Shown piece by piece: positions 21,084-29,600 of a stretch of DNA of 29,600 bases. This stretch comes from Beroe ovata (Eukaryota; Ctenophora; Nuda; Beroida; Beroidae): assembly GCA_946803715.1 (NCBI GenBank), contig CAMPET010000084.1:201523-231122 (forward strand). Direction: 5' to 3'. The translations under genes and the position numbers were made by a program. Position 1 is the first letter of the stretch. The number at the start of each line of letters is the position of its first letter. The notes under the pieces are model-generated. The model ran no database searches and was not told the origin of the DNA. It saw only the letters and a program-made list of their open reading frames with translations.

Positions 21084-23600
21084 CTAGAATCTGTAGTACT
21101 GGAACTGATCTCTATTGCATCTCTCCACAGTGCAGTAATCCCACCAATAGTACGGATTGAGACTAGTTGTGAAGCACCACGGTTTACCAGTGCCCGCAGT
21201 GTCGGGATTCCGGCACAGGTTGTGGTCCCCGACTCCCGCCCAGTCCGCATCCCGGTACTTGCTGGAGATGGGGTGTGGCCAGTTGGACTCCCAGTTCTGA
21301 CACGTTTTCGTGTGTTCAGTCCGGGATTGCGAGCCCCTGTAACCAGCTCCGATCCCAGTGTAACAATCGATATCCCAGATACAAGCCGGGATCCCGCACG
21401 GACTGGTTTCCGTTTCACTGGTGTAGCAGAACGGTTCATCCGCCACTCCCTCCGGGTTCTGGCAGTGGTTGTCATGTCTGGTTGTCTTGTCAGCCATGGG
21501 AGTGTCAGCCCAGTTTAGACAGGGTTTCCCATTCGCTGCACTTGTCCTGAATGTGCCTCTGAACTCAGCACCCTTCTCAAAGTAGCAGTACACGTTGTTG
21601 AGGAGCGGTTTGAAGGACAGAATCTGATCGTCCGTGTTCGGGAAAATGTCCAGCACGTTGAGAGCCCCGTCCGTCTCCTTGACAACGGTGTGGTCTCCGC
21701 CGTGATTCACACCAGTGTAAACCTCAAACTCTCCCCGCATCACGATGAGAGATGCTATGGAGAAATCTGCCTGCAAATTATCGTCATAATAGCCCGCACA
21801 ACGTCCCGTCAAGTTTTCCCCGGTGCAGATTTGGATAACGGGTCCGATACACTTGTCGAATGAGTCACTACCCTCATCCCAGGTGTAGGTCGTGTCGGGA
21901 CACTTGAGACAAGCATCAGAACCAGGCACTGAGTTGTACATGTTCTTGGGGCATGGAGTGCAGGAATCAGCATTCTGAAGAGTGCTGAATGATCCTGCTG
22001 CACAGATAACACATCCCTCCTCCATATCCTTGTAGTATCCTGGGTTACAGATCACATCTTTACACATGTCAGGGGACGTGGTTCCCTGTCCGTCTGTCTC
22101 CTGTCCAGGTGGACAGTGCTGACAGTCATGGACTGTCACCCCACCCTCCTCACTCCTGTACGTGTTCTTGGGACAGGGCGTGGCTGCTGAGGAGCCTGCG
22201 GGTGAGAATGTTCCTGGCGGGCTGATTTCCTCCTCTGCTGATGTACTTCCCTCTGGACAGAAATATCCCGCGGAGCATTGTCCAGATGTGTCGGACTGCC
22301 CCTCTCCCTCGCAGTAGTATCCGCCCGGACAAGCCAGGCAGCTGGCGGATGAGACTGACCCAGTGGAGGGGTTATAGGTACCGGCGGGGCAGAGGGAGGG
22401 AGACGAGGCTGCTGCGGGACAAAACTCGCCCGCAGAGCAGAGGCTAGGTTCAGCTGTCCCCGGGGGACAGTAATGTCCCTCTGTACATGGCTCACACTGG
22501 ACAGATGCCGCATCACTGGCGAACTGTCCCCCTGGGCAGCTCTCACACTCCCCCTCAATCTCAAACGTGCCAGCTGGACAAGCCTCACAGTTACCATCCT
22601 CGTTTTCCACAAAGCCTGCTGGACACTCTACCCTGCACTCTGTCATCCCCTCCTCACCGTTTCCCGGACAGTCCAAACACACGTCCAGTCCTGCAGTCGG
22701 ACCGTACGTCCTGACTGGACATGGCTCACACCCCGCCGCACCAGGCTCCGCACTGAACGATCCTGCTGGACATTGTGCACACTGTGTAGCACCGGTGTCC
22801 GAGTTGTATGACCCTGAGGGACAGGGCGAGCATGTGGCGTCCACCTCATATGTCCCCACTGGGCATGGGGTACATATACCGTCCACATCAACTTGTCCAG
22901 ATGGACAGGATACAGAGCAGGACGTGGCTCCCTCTGTCTCGGTGTTAGAGGGACAGTCCTTGCAGGCAGTCGCCCCTGTTTCATCCGTGTACGTGAGAAT
23001 TGGACATGGCACACACGCTGACCCCGCCACACTGGCGTGCTGTCCAGCTGGACACGGACTACACGCAGAGGACGAGGTGCTCTCCGCGGGGCAGGACTCT
23101 CCTGCGGGACATAACCCGCAGCTCTGTGATGCGGGAGTGTCCTGGTACTGTCCAGGGGGACAGATCTTGCAGTCTCCCTGTCCCTCCTCGTTCTGATATC
23201 TCCCAACTGGACAGTTCTCACAGGACGTGCCTCCCTCCGCGGGGCTGTACTGTCCGAAATAGCACGGATAGCACTCGTAACTGAAATCCTGGTCGGCAAT
23301 GCTCCCCTTGGGACACTGCATACACTCCCAGAACCCTAGGTCAGGGGTGAACGAGCCTGGTGGACATATCCCGCACTCGTCCAGCCCCTCCACGTCCCCA
23401 AACTCTCCCGGTCCACAAAGCTCACAGGGGAACTCCTCTGTGTTGTATCCGTACCCGTCATAGGAAAATGATCCCTTGGGACAGAGGGCGTCTATCTCAA
23501 CTTCAACTAAATCATCGTCAGTCGTTCTCTCAGACTTTACTAATACTATTGATCCAGTGGACAAAATACACAATAAAACTACGAAGCGAGACATACTCAT
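21084..23600 (-). CDS. Secreted Cys-rich GCC2/GCC3 - betagamma-crystallin - double kringle protein, intronless
   Basis: Extracellular multidomain protein of 838 aa, function unknown. Residues 1-23 form a signal peptide (hydrophobic FVVLLCILSTGSIVLV). Residues about 37-586 hold some thirty C-P-x-G-x-[YF]-type motifs of the GCC2/GCC3 (ephrin-receptor-like, TNFR/EGF-like) kind, such as CPPGSF, CPVGTY and CPAGSF. Residues about 589-671 look like a betagamma-crystallin double Greek key: SIASLIVMRGEFEVYTGVNH, then GG, and a closing DDQILSFKPL. Residues 672-740 form a short kringle (CYFEKGAEFRGT ... FCYTSE ... CGIPAC) and 746-828 a fuller kringle with YRG, NLCRNPD, KPWCF and YWWDYC. No membrane segment follows, so secretion is likely. 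The gene is one exon and visibly more GC-rich than its surroundings. Met1 or Met3 may start. Proteins with GCC2/GCC3 arrays and kringles are known in animals; the crystallin insertion is the unusual part. Confidence 0.87.
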   Translation of the reverse strand: MSMSRFVVLLCILSTGSIVLVKSERTTDDDLVEVEIDALCPKGSFSYDGYGYNTEEFPCELCGPGEFGDVEGLDECGICPPGSFTPDLGFWECMQCPKGSIADQDFSYECYPCYFGQYSPAEGGTSCENCPVGRYQNEEGQGDCKICPPGQYQDTPASQSCGLCPAGESCPAESTSSSACSPCPAGQHASVAGSACVPCPILTYTDETGATACKDCPSNTETEGATSCSVSCPSGQVDVDGICTPCPVGTYEVDATCSPCPSGSYNSDTGATQCAQCPAGSFSAEPGAAGCEPCPVRTYGPTAGLDVCLDCPGNGEEGMTECRVECPAGFVENEDGNCEACPAGTFEIEGECESCPGGQFASDAASVQCEPCTEGHYCPPGTAEPSLCSAGEFCPAAASSPSLCPAGTYNPSTGSVSSASCLACPGGYYCEGEGQSDTSGQCSAGYFCPEGSTSAEEEISPPGTFSPAGSSAATPCPKNTYRSEEGGVTVHDCQHCPPGQETDGQGTTSPDMCKDVICNPGYYKDMEEGCVICAAGSFSTLQNADSCTPCPKNMYNSVPGSDACLKCPDTTYTWDEGSDSFDKCIGPVIQICTGENLTGRCAGYYDDNLQADFSIASLIVMRGEFEVYTGVNHGGDHTVVKETDGALNVLDIFPNTDDQILSFKPLLNNVYCYFEKGAEFRGTFRTSAANGKPCLNWADTPMADKTTRHDNHCQNPEGVADEPFCYTSETETSPCGIPACIWDIDCYTGIGAGYRGSQSRTEHTKTCQNWESNWPHPISSKYRDADWAGVGDHNLCRNPDTAGTGKPWCFTTSLNPYYWWDYCTVERCNRDQFQYYRF

Positions 23601-24369
23601 AGTAAGGATGAACCGTTGTCAATAATTGGAAATGGTACGGTGATTCTGTCAGAGAGACTATTTCATCACATGGTTGATTGGGTTGACAAGTATTGTGTTG
23701 CACACCTTAGTCAAGGTGTCAGACTTAACACATTCCTGTGAAGCTAGACGCGGGATAGATGACAAAGACAATGTAACTAAGAGTGTACGCTCAGTGCTGT
23801 CCGGAACACTGCTCCATATCAAAGTGCCAAGTGTGGCACCGCTATGCCCTACAATATCGCATCTGGTGCCTGGACACTGGAGAGAGTGGAGCGGTGCTTC
23901 ATTGTGACAAGGCCCGCGGGAGAAGAGAGTTCGTTTCTCCCTCTGAGAAAGATGACACGACGACACGTGATCAATGCTTGGTTCTGACAGCTCTCTGAAT
24001 TCTGGAAGTCGGATTAAATTTCGTGGAAACAGGTCTTCTCTCTACACGTGCAAATGACTACCTCAATCTGTCCACTCTCCCGCGCTCGCAGTCGGACAGG
24101 AAAACGGCATATATTTGGTGGGAATCATAACACGGGAATTACATTTATAAGTACATTTAGATCAGCGATAAATCAAATACATAAATTAACATTAATTACA
24201 TGAGATTACACAATTACATGGATTACCTACACAATAACTTATTTCAATTGGATCATCATTTAAGATTGCAAGATCCGAGACGTATTATTATTAAATGGTG
24301 TACAGTGCATACCAGTTCTGTCTTCCTTAAACCAGCTTACAATTAATATAAATAACTAATACTATTGGT
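23601..24369. other. Intergenic region upstream of the kringle protein
   Basis: Contains the minus-strand promoter of the kringle gene and the 3' flank of the flippase gene. A plus-strand frame near 23783-23998 has several cysteines but no ATG at its start and no convincing splice acceptor, so it is not called as a gene. From 24100 to 24369 the DNA is AT-rich and featureless. Confidence 0.45.
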
Positions 24370-24442
24370 AGAAATAGCATAATCTAAATCAGCAACCAGC
24401 GCTTTATCTCTAACTCTAAGTGTATATCTTCGCTCACCCTCC

Positions 24443-24790
24443 TACTCTCTTAGTCTTCTCATCTTCTCTCCCCCTTCTCTCTTCTCTCCTCTCAACTCAC
24501 CTCTCAACTCCCCTCACTTCTCTCCTCCTCTCCTCTCCACTCCCCTCTCTTCTCTCTCAACTCCCCTCTTCTCAACTAGTCAACTCCCTTCTTCTCCCGT
24601 CCTCACTTCTCAACTCCCCTCGTCACCCTCTCTCTCTACTCCCCTCCTCTCCCTTTCCACTCCCCTCTCCCCTACCCTTCTCTCCCCTTCCCTCTCCACT
24701 CCCATCTCCCCTCCCCCATCCCCAAGTCTCCACTCCCCTCTTCTCAACTCCCCTCGTCACCCTCTCGTCTCTACTCTCTTCCCTTTCTTT
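24443..24790. repeat. Pyrimidine-rich (CT) low-complexity tract, copy 1
   Basis: About 350 bp of almost pure C and T on the plus strand (CTCAACTCCCCT-like units), so polypurine on the sense strand of the flippase gene just downstream of its stop codon. It should therefore lie in the 3' UTR or immediately after it. The apparent 128-codon Ser/Leu/Pro frame is an artefact of the composition. Confidence 0.9.
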
Positions 24791-24802
24791 CGGCTTCCAG
24801 TC

Positions 24803-27033
24803 CTAATCCTCCATCAGGGTGGAGTAGTTTGCTTTGGAACTTGTTGATCCTAGTCTCGTTATCGGAGTGTATTCCGTCGGCTGGAACATCTGAAAATGAA
24901 ATAGAATTAATTAATATTATCAACAAAAGTAAGGGCGGGCTTTAGCTTGTTCCAAATTAAGGTATCCAGGGAAGGTATTATAATTTTAACCTGTGTGCCT
25001 GACACTGAGAAAAACTACTCTTTTGGCAAGTTTAAACCATCAATCTTTCCCGGATACCTTGATTGGGCAGCTCACACACAAATGCAGCACTGCGACACAA
25101 GGCAAACATCAAGGCAACACATATCAATATCATAGTCATGACAATCTACAATACCTGCTACTACACTTGCCGAGAACCAATACTACCGTAACTTTCCTTC
25201 AACTTCTGATACGTGACGTCACGCGACTCGTCAGTGTCACGTGCGTTGTTAGGAGCAACATGTGCGTCACCCGTCACGCGTGAGAAGCCCAGCCATTGGC
25301 TTAGCGTGGTGGTCACGTGACACGCGGTAGCACTAACGACAGCGCAGCAACAGCAGTCATGGGAGGAGGATTTGGACCACTCTTCAAACTGAGACATCGG
25401 GGTACATGCAGCGTGTACATATGTAGCGGGAAAAACACACATGATGTAGCGTAACTTAGCACAACTTCAGTATTTCAAATGTTAGAAATCAATATATGAA
25501 AAGGTAGAGATTGATAGGTACATGAATACGCAAAAAACACGGACAAGTACATCGATTGAGCACAAAGTACGAGTCTGATAAAAAGACTTCACTGACAGAC
25601 GAAACGCATAATTGAGACAAACACGAAGACTTAGACAATCATGAAGACAAATAACAGAGAGTGAGACATACACTGAGACAGAGATCAGGAGATGTTCACC
25701 TGAAATATACCAGACTCGTAATCAAACTCTGAAAAGTGCTCAAACTCACACATTTACACACGCAGAAAACATGCGTCGGATCAAACAGAATAGAGAATAG
25801 TATTATTGTGGAGCATGGAGGAGTCCCAAATGCAATTTTTGATGACGTGACAGTGATCGACACTGCCACATGTCTCATGATAACTATAAAAATCATTTGT
25901 GACCCCTCCCGAATAAATATAATGCCATTCTCTTGCTTATATTGCCTGTATCCTGGCTGAACTTACTCTAAATTTGTCCATTTCTCGAGGGTAGAGGTGG
26001 TACTGGACCAGCATGATCAGTACAGGTGGTAGAATACACAGGATGGTAACTATCAGTAGTGTTGTGTACACGATAGGGCTGGGATAGAGAGAGGGTGGTG
26101 TTACTGGAGATAAACATTGCTTCAGCAACCAGGTAAGCAATTCTCCGCGTATGGAGAGTGCATAGATGTAATCTACTTTTGGCAACTAAATGTCACCAAC
26201 ATAGGAATTCGAATGCGCGAATTCTATGTTGTAAATTTAGATTCCAATAAGGTGGTACCGGTTACATCAACATGGTGTAGATCATAGATACCAGTAACGT
26301 GGTGATGACTGGCGTAACCTAAACCAGGTAGGTACCAGGTAAATATGTTGCTATAGTTACCATGAGAAGAGGAAGGTGAAGACAAAGGAGGAGTTGTTAC
26401 TCTCGTGTACCCACAGTATGTTCGGACTGAGGGAGGGTGGGAAATGGTAAACTGAGAATTATAAGTAGTTGATTATTGTTAATTAAAGTAGTTAATTATA
26501 GTCCCTATTCTCTTGAAGCGATCCAACTTCACAACGAAACTTGTGATCATTACAAAATCCACTACTTCTAGTTCTAACTACCTACTGATTCTAATATTCT
26601 ATTAATCGGAACAGCAGGATCATTGGATTCATTGCAAAAAACAATGGGAATCATTTTGAAATTCCGCCCTCAATCGCCACGAAGGTCAATGTCATGCAGG
26701 AACACTCACTTGGTCCACAGGGCATACAGGTAGGAAATGACGAGATAGGATAGTAGAGTCCCCCAAATGGTGAAGTGGGTGAACCAAACCCAAAACCTGG
26801 TCTTCAGTGCAATCTGGAAGTTCCAGCAATCAATATTACCAATACCATACCAATTTCGGAGGTGACAAATTTGAGAGCGGATCGTGATTGTATGGTGAGA
26901 AGCCCATGGCAATCACACACACACACACACACTTACCATGAGATTAATGACAAGGATGACAGAAGTGTAGGCGAGTGTACCGTAACACCAGAGTCCCCCG
27001 ACCAGCTGTTTCTTGTTCAGTCCACCAGCGTCG
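24803..27033 (-). CDS. P4-ATPase (phospholipid flippase), C-terminal exons, copy 1, 5'-partial
   Basis: C-terminal membrane domain of a type IV P-type ATPase, which moves aminophospholipids to the cytosolic leaflet. Exons, 5' to 3': 27033-26937 (GLNKKQLVGGLWCYGTLAYT, then SVILVINLM), 26813-26710 (IALKTRFWVWFTHFTIWGT), 26426-26361 (PNILWVHESNNSSFVF), 26078-25967 (CPIVYTTLLIVTILCILPPV ... LYPREMDKFR), probable 25388-25167, and terminal 24889-24803 (MFQPTEYTPITRLGS ..., TAG). Phases agree throughout. The GLWCYGTLAYT and ALKTRFWVWFTHFTIWG patterns are the family's TM7-TM8 region. N domain, P domain and the DKTG site are absent and would lie further right. Exon 25388-25167 is less certain: its donor would be GTGTAG, and if unspliced it ends in TAG at 25161. 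The subclass cannot be decided. Confidence 0.8.
25389..25966. other. Flippase intron, copy 1
   Basis: 578-bp intron between the TM10 exon and the probable C-tail exon. It matches 28068-28579 with several indels. No coding potential is recognised; the open frames at 25482-25673 and 25696-25896 lack domains. Confidence 0.55.
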
Positions 27034-27076
27034 CTGTGTGCGGGGGGGGTTACAGTGTGTGTGTGTGTGTGTGTGT

Positions 27077-27077
27077 A
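27077..27077. other. Single-N scaffold junction
   Basis: One N sits directly between the TG microsatellite that ends copy 1 and the first base of copy 2. Two more single Ns lie inside copy 2 at 27352 and 28577, the latter where about 50 bp present in copy 1 is missing. They look like join marks between overlapping contigs. Confidence 0.9.
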
Positions 27078-27149
27078 NAGAAATAGCATAATCTAAATCA
27101 GCAACCAGCGCTTTATCTCTAACTCTAGTGTATATCTTCGCTCACCCTC

Positions 27150-27455
27150 CTACTCTCATCTTCCCTCCCCTCTTCTTTTCCTCTCCTCACTTTTCTAGTG
27201 TCTACTCCCCTCCCCCTTCCCTCTCCACTCCCCTCTCTTCTCAACTCCCCTCTCTTCTCTTCTCTCCTCCTCTCCTCTCCACTCCTCTCTCCACTCCCCT
27301 CTCAGTCTCAACTCCCCTCCACTCCCCCCTCTCCCTTTCCACTCAACTCCCNCTCCACTCCCTCCACTCCCTTTCCACTCAACTCCCCTCCCCTCCTCTC
27401 CACTCCCTCTTCTCAACTCCCCTCATCACCCTCTCTCTCTACTCTCTCCCCTTTC
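27150..27455. repeat. Pyrimidine-rich (CT) low-complexity tract, copy 2
   Basis: Counterpart of the tract at 24443-24790, about 40 bp shorter and rearranged in unit order, with an N at 27352. It lies 3' of the flippase stop codon on the sense strand. Confidence 0.88.
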
Positions 27456-27470
27456 TTTCGGCTCCTAGTC

Positions 27471-29412
27471 CTAATCCTCCATCAGGGTGGAGTAGTTTGC
27501 TTTGGAACTTGTTGATCCTAATCTCGTTATCGGAGTGTATTCCGTCGGCTGGAACATCTGAAAATGGAATAAAATTAATTATCAGCAAAAGTAAGGGCGT
27601 GCTATAGCTTGTTTCAAGGTATCCAGGGAAGATATTATAATTTTAACCTGCGTGGCTGACACTGAGAAAACTACTCTTTTGGCAAGTTTAAACCATCAAT
27701 CTTTCCCGGATACCTTGATTGGGCACTGGGCAGCTCACACAAAAATGCAGCACTGCGACACAAGGAAATATGCTTCACACATCAAGGCAACACATATCAA
27801 TATCACAGTCATGACTGAACAAATCTACAATACCTGCTACTACACTTGCCGAGAACCAATACTACCGTAACTTTCCTTCAACTTCTGATACGTGACGTCA
27901 CGCGACTCGTCAGTGTCACGTGCGTTGCTAGGAGCAACATGTGCGTCACCCGTCACGCGTGAGAAGCCCAGCCATTGGCTTAGCGTGGTGGCCACGTGAC
28001 ACGCGGTAGCACTAACGACAGCGCAGCAACAGCAGTCATTGGAGGAGGATTTGGACCACTCTTCAAACTGAGACATCGGGGTACATGCAGCGTGTACATA
28101 TATAGCGGGAAAAATACACATGATGTAGCATAACTTAGCAAAACTTCAGAATTACAAATGTTTGAAATTAATATATGAAAAGGTAAAGATTGATAGGTAC
28201 ATGAACACGCAAAAAAACACAGGCAGTTCTACAAGAACGCCGATTGAGCACAAAGCACGAGTCTGATGAAAAGACTTCACTGACAGACGAAACGCATAAT
28301 TGAGACAAACACGAAGACAATCTTGAAGACAAATAACAGAGACATACACTGAGACAGAGATCAGGAGACGTTCACCTGAAATATACCAGACTCGTAATCA
28401 AACTGTGAAAAGTGCTCAAACTCACACATTTACACACGCTAAAAACATGCGTTGGATCAAAATGGTATTATTGGGGAGAGGTCCCAAATGCAGCTTTTGA
28501 TGACGTGACAGTGATCGACACTGCCATGTGTCAAATGATAAGTATCATTTGTGAACCCCCCCCCCCCAAGTTATTANACTCTAAATTTGTCCATTTCTCG
28601 AGGGTAGAGGTGGTACTGGACCAGCATGATCAGTACAGGCGGTAGAATGCACAGGATGGTAACTATCAGTAGTGTTGTGTACACGATGGGGCTGGGAGAG
28701 AGAGGGGGTGGGGGGCGTTGCTATAGCAACCAATTGCCAGATTTCATCTATATTCTGCCCACTTCCCCTTGAATGCAGCGGGAGAGTGCATAGAATTAGA
28801 TGTAATCAACTTTTGGCACCAACATGGGAATTCGATTTTCGAATGCGCGAATTCTATGTTGTAAATATAGATTCCAATAAGGTGGTACCGGTTACATCAA
28901 CATGGTGTAGATCATAGATTCATAGATACCAGTAACGTGGTGACTGGCGTAACCTTAACCAGGTAGGTACCAGGTAAATATGTTGCTATAGTTACCATGA
29001 GAAGAGGAAGGTGAAGACAAAGGAGGAGTTGTTACTCTCGTGTACCCACAATATGTTCGGACTGAGGAAGGGTGGGAAATGGTAAACTGAGAATTATAAA
29101 TAGTTGATTATTATTAATTATAGAAGTTAATTATAGTCCCTATTCTCTTGAAGCGATCCAACTTGTGATCATAACGAAACCCACTACTTCTAATTACCGA
29201 CTGATTCCATATTTTGGAACAGCTGGATCATTGGATTCATTGCAAAAACAATGGGAAAGACTTTGAAATTCCGCCCCTCAATCGCAACGAAGGTCATGGA
29301 ACACTCACTTGGTCCACAGGGCATACAGGTAGGAAATGACGAGGTAGGATAGTAGGGTCCCCCAAATGGTGAAGTGGGTGAACCAAACCCAAAACCTGGT
29401 CTTCAGTGCAAT
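27471..29412 (-). CDS. P4-ATPase C-terminal exons, copy 2, 5'-partial
   Basis: Same gene end as copy 1. Exons, 5' to 3': 29412-29309, 29061-28996, 28691-28580, probable 28067-27846, terminal 27557-27471. The upstream TM7 exon would lie past the window edge, beyond the CA repeat. Splice phases are preserved. Differences from copy 1 seen in the TM8, TM10 and terminal exons are silent (for example CTA/TTA Leu, CCT/CCC Pro), whereas all three differences in the probable C-tail exon change the residue (His/Asn, Thr/Ala, Asn/Ser). An N at 28577 lies in the donor region of the TM10 exon; the GT itself is present. It is either the second allele of the same gene, which I favour, or a young paralogue. 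Confidence 0.78.
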
Positions 29413-29568
29413 CTGGAAGTTTCAGCAATTACCAAACCAATTTCGGAGATGACAAATTTGAGAGCAGATGGTGATTGTATGGTGCGAAGCCCATGGCAAT
29501 CTTCTGAAGCTAGGAGGGTCGAACTCCATGATTTTTGTCAGAAAATAGAATGGGAAATACTTCCATGA

Positions 29569-29570
<2 letters not shown>

Positions 29571-29600
<30 letters not shown>
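29571..29600. repeat. (CA)n microsatellite at window end
   Basis: At least fifteen CA units reaching the window edge. The equivalent repeat in copy 1 (26914-26930) is shorter and abuts the splice donor of the TM7 exon. Confidence 0.95.

Larger units (their letters stand above)
24370..27076. repeat. Copy 1 of a ~2.6-kb duplicated block
   Basis: From AGAAATAGCATAATCTAAAT onward this block aligns to 27078-29600 in the same orientation and order: pyrimidine tract, terminal exon, intron, exons, CA microsatellite. Exons are nearly identical, and introns carry many substitutions and indels. It ends in a TG microsatellite followed by a single N at 27077. Confidence 0.92.
27078..29600. repeat. Copy 2 of the duplicated block, probably the other allele
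   Basis: Direct repeat of 24370-26930. Exon lengths are identical (terminal 87, C-tail 222, TM10 112, linker 66, TM8 104 nt). The block runs off the window in a CA microsatellite that in copy 1 sits at 26914-26930, next to the following exon. Confidence 0.92.

Noticed and set aside
22136-23299. Several long open frames in other phases across the kringle gene
   Set aside because: Shadows of a GC-rich, Cys-rich repeat gene; no domain is recognised in them.
24420-24806. 128-codon Ser/Leu/Pro-rich frame, with counterparts at 27128-27607
   Set aside because: Low-complexity CT tract read as codons. It overlaps the flippase terminal exon on the other strand and is not conserved as protein between the two copies.
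24803-29412. A true recent tandem duplication of the flippase gene
   Set aside because: Possible, but both copies contain only the 3' exons, and the boundary coincides with an N and a microsatellite. Allelic contigs explain this more simply.

Overview
This window is animal nuclear DNA, not bacterial. Genes are split by GT-AG introns. The products are animal families: a KIF27/KIF7-type kinesin, TBL1, SCOC, MKK7, kringle and crystallin domains, a rhodopsin-like GPCR and a P4-ATPase. Microsatellites and scaffold gaps (runs of N) are also present. CpG is not depleted. Most introns are about 100-600 bp. The long intron-free coding regions and the GPCR character suggest a marine invertebrate, possibly a cnidarian or another early-branching animal. 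I cannot name the species.

Layout. (1) 670-12971, minus: a complete 13-exon KIF27/KIF7-like kinesin; the exons join in frame to 1015 codons. Its intron 5 is about 7.5 kb and holds a separate intronless rhodopsin-class GPCR on the same strand (4973-6031), with a 21-bp minisatellite just upstream of the GPCR start. (2) 12972-14369: divergent, locally CG-rich promoter region. (3) 14370-15923, plus: intronless TBL1/TBL1XR1 co-repressor subunit. (4) 16440-16825, plus: two-exon SCOC. (5) 17318-20367, plus: seven-exon MAP2K7 (MKK7), with a TG microsatellite and a 128-N gap in intron 2. (6) 21084-23600, minus: intronless secreted 838-residue protein with about 30 Cys-rich GCC2/GCC3-type motifs, one betagamma-crystallin-like domain and two kringles. 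I do not know this architecture from a named protein. (7) 24370-29600: two diverged copies of the 3' end of a P4-ATPase (lipid flippase) gene on the minus strand, joined at a single N.

The duplicated block at the right end is best read as two alleles of one locus placed in tandem by the assembler. The second copy begins exactly at an N that follows a TG microsatellite. Exon lengths and phases are the same in both copies, while the introns differ by many indels. The gene would then be single and would continue to the right of the window.

The genes do not form a pathway. KIF27-type kinesins act in cilia or Hedgehog signalling, MKK7 activates JNK, TBL1 serves NCoR/HDAC3 repression, SCOC works at Golgi and autophagy membranes, the P4-ATPase keeps membrane lipid asymmetry, and the kringle protein is extracellular.
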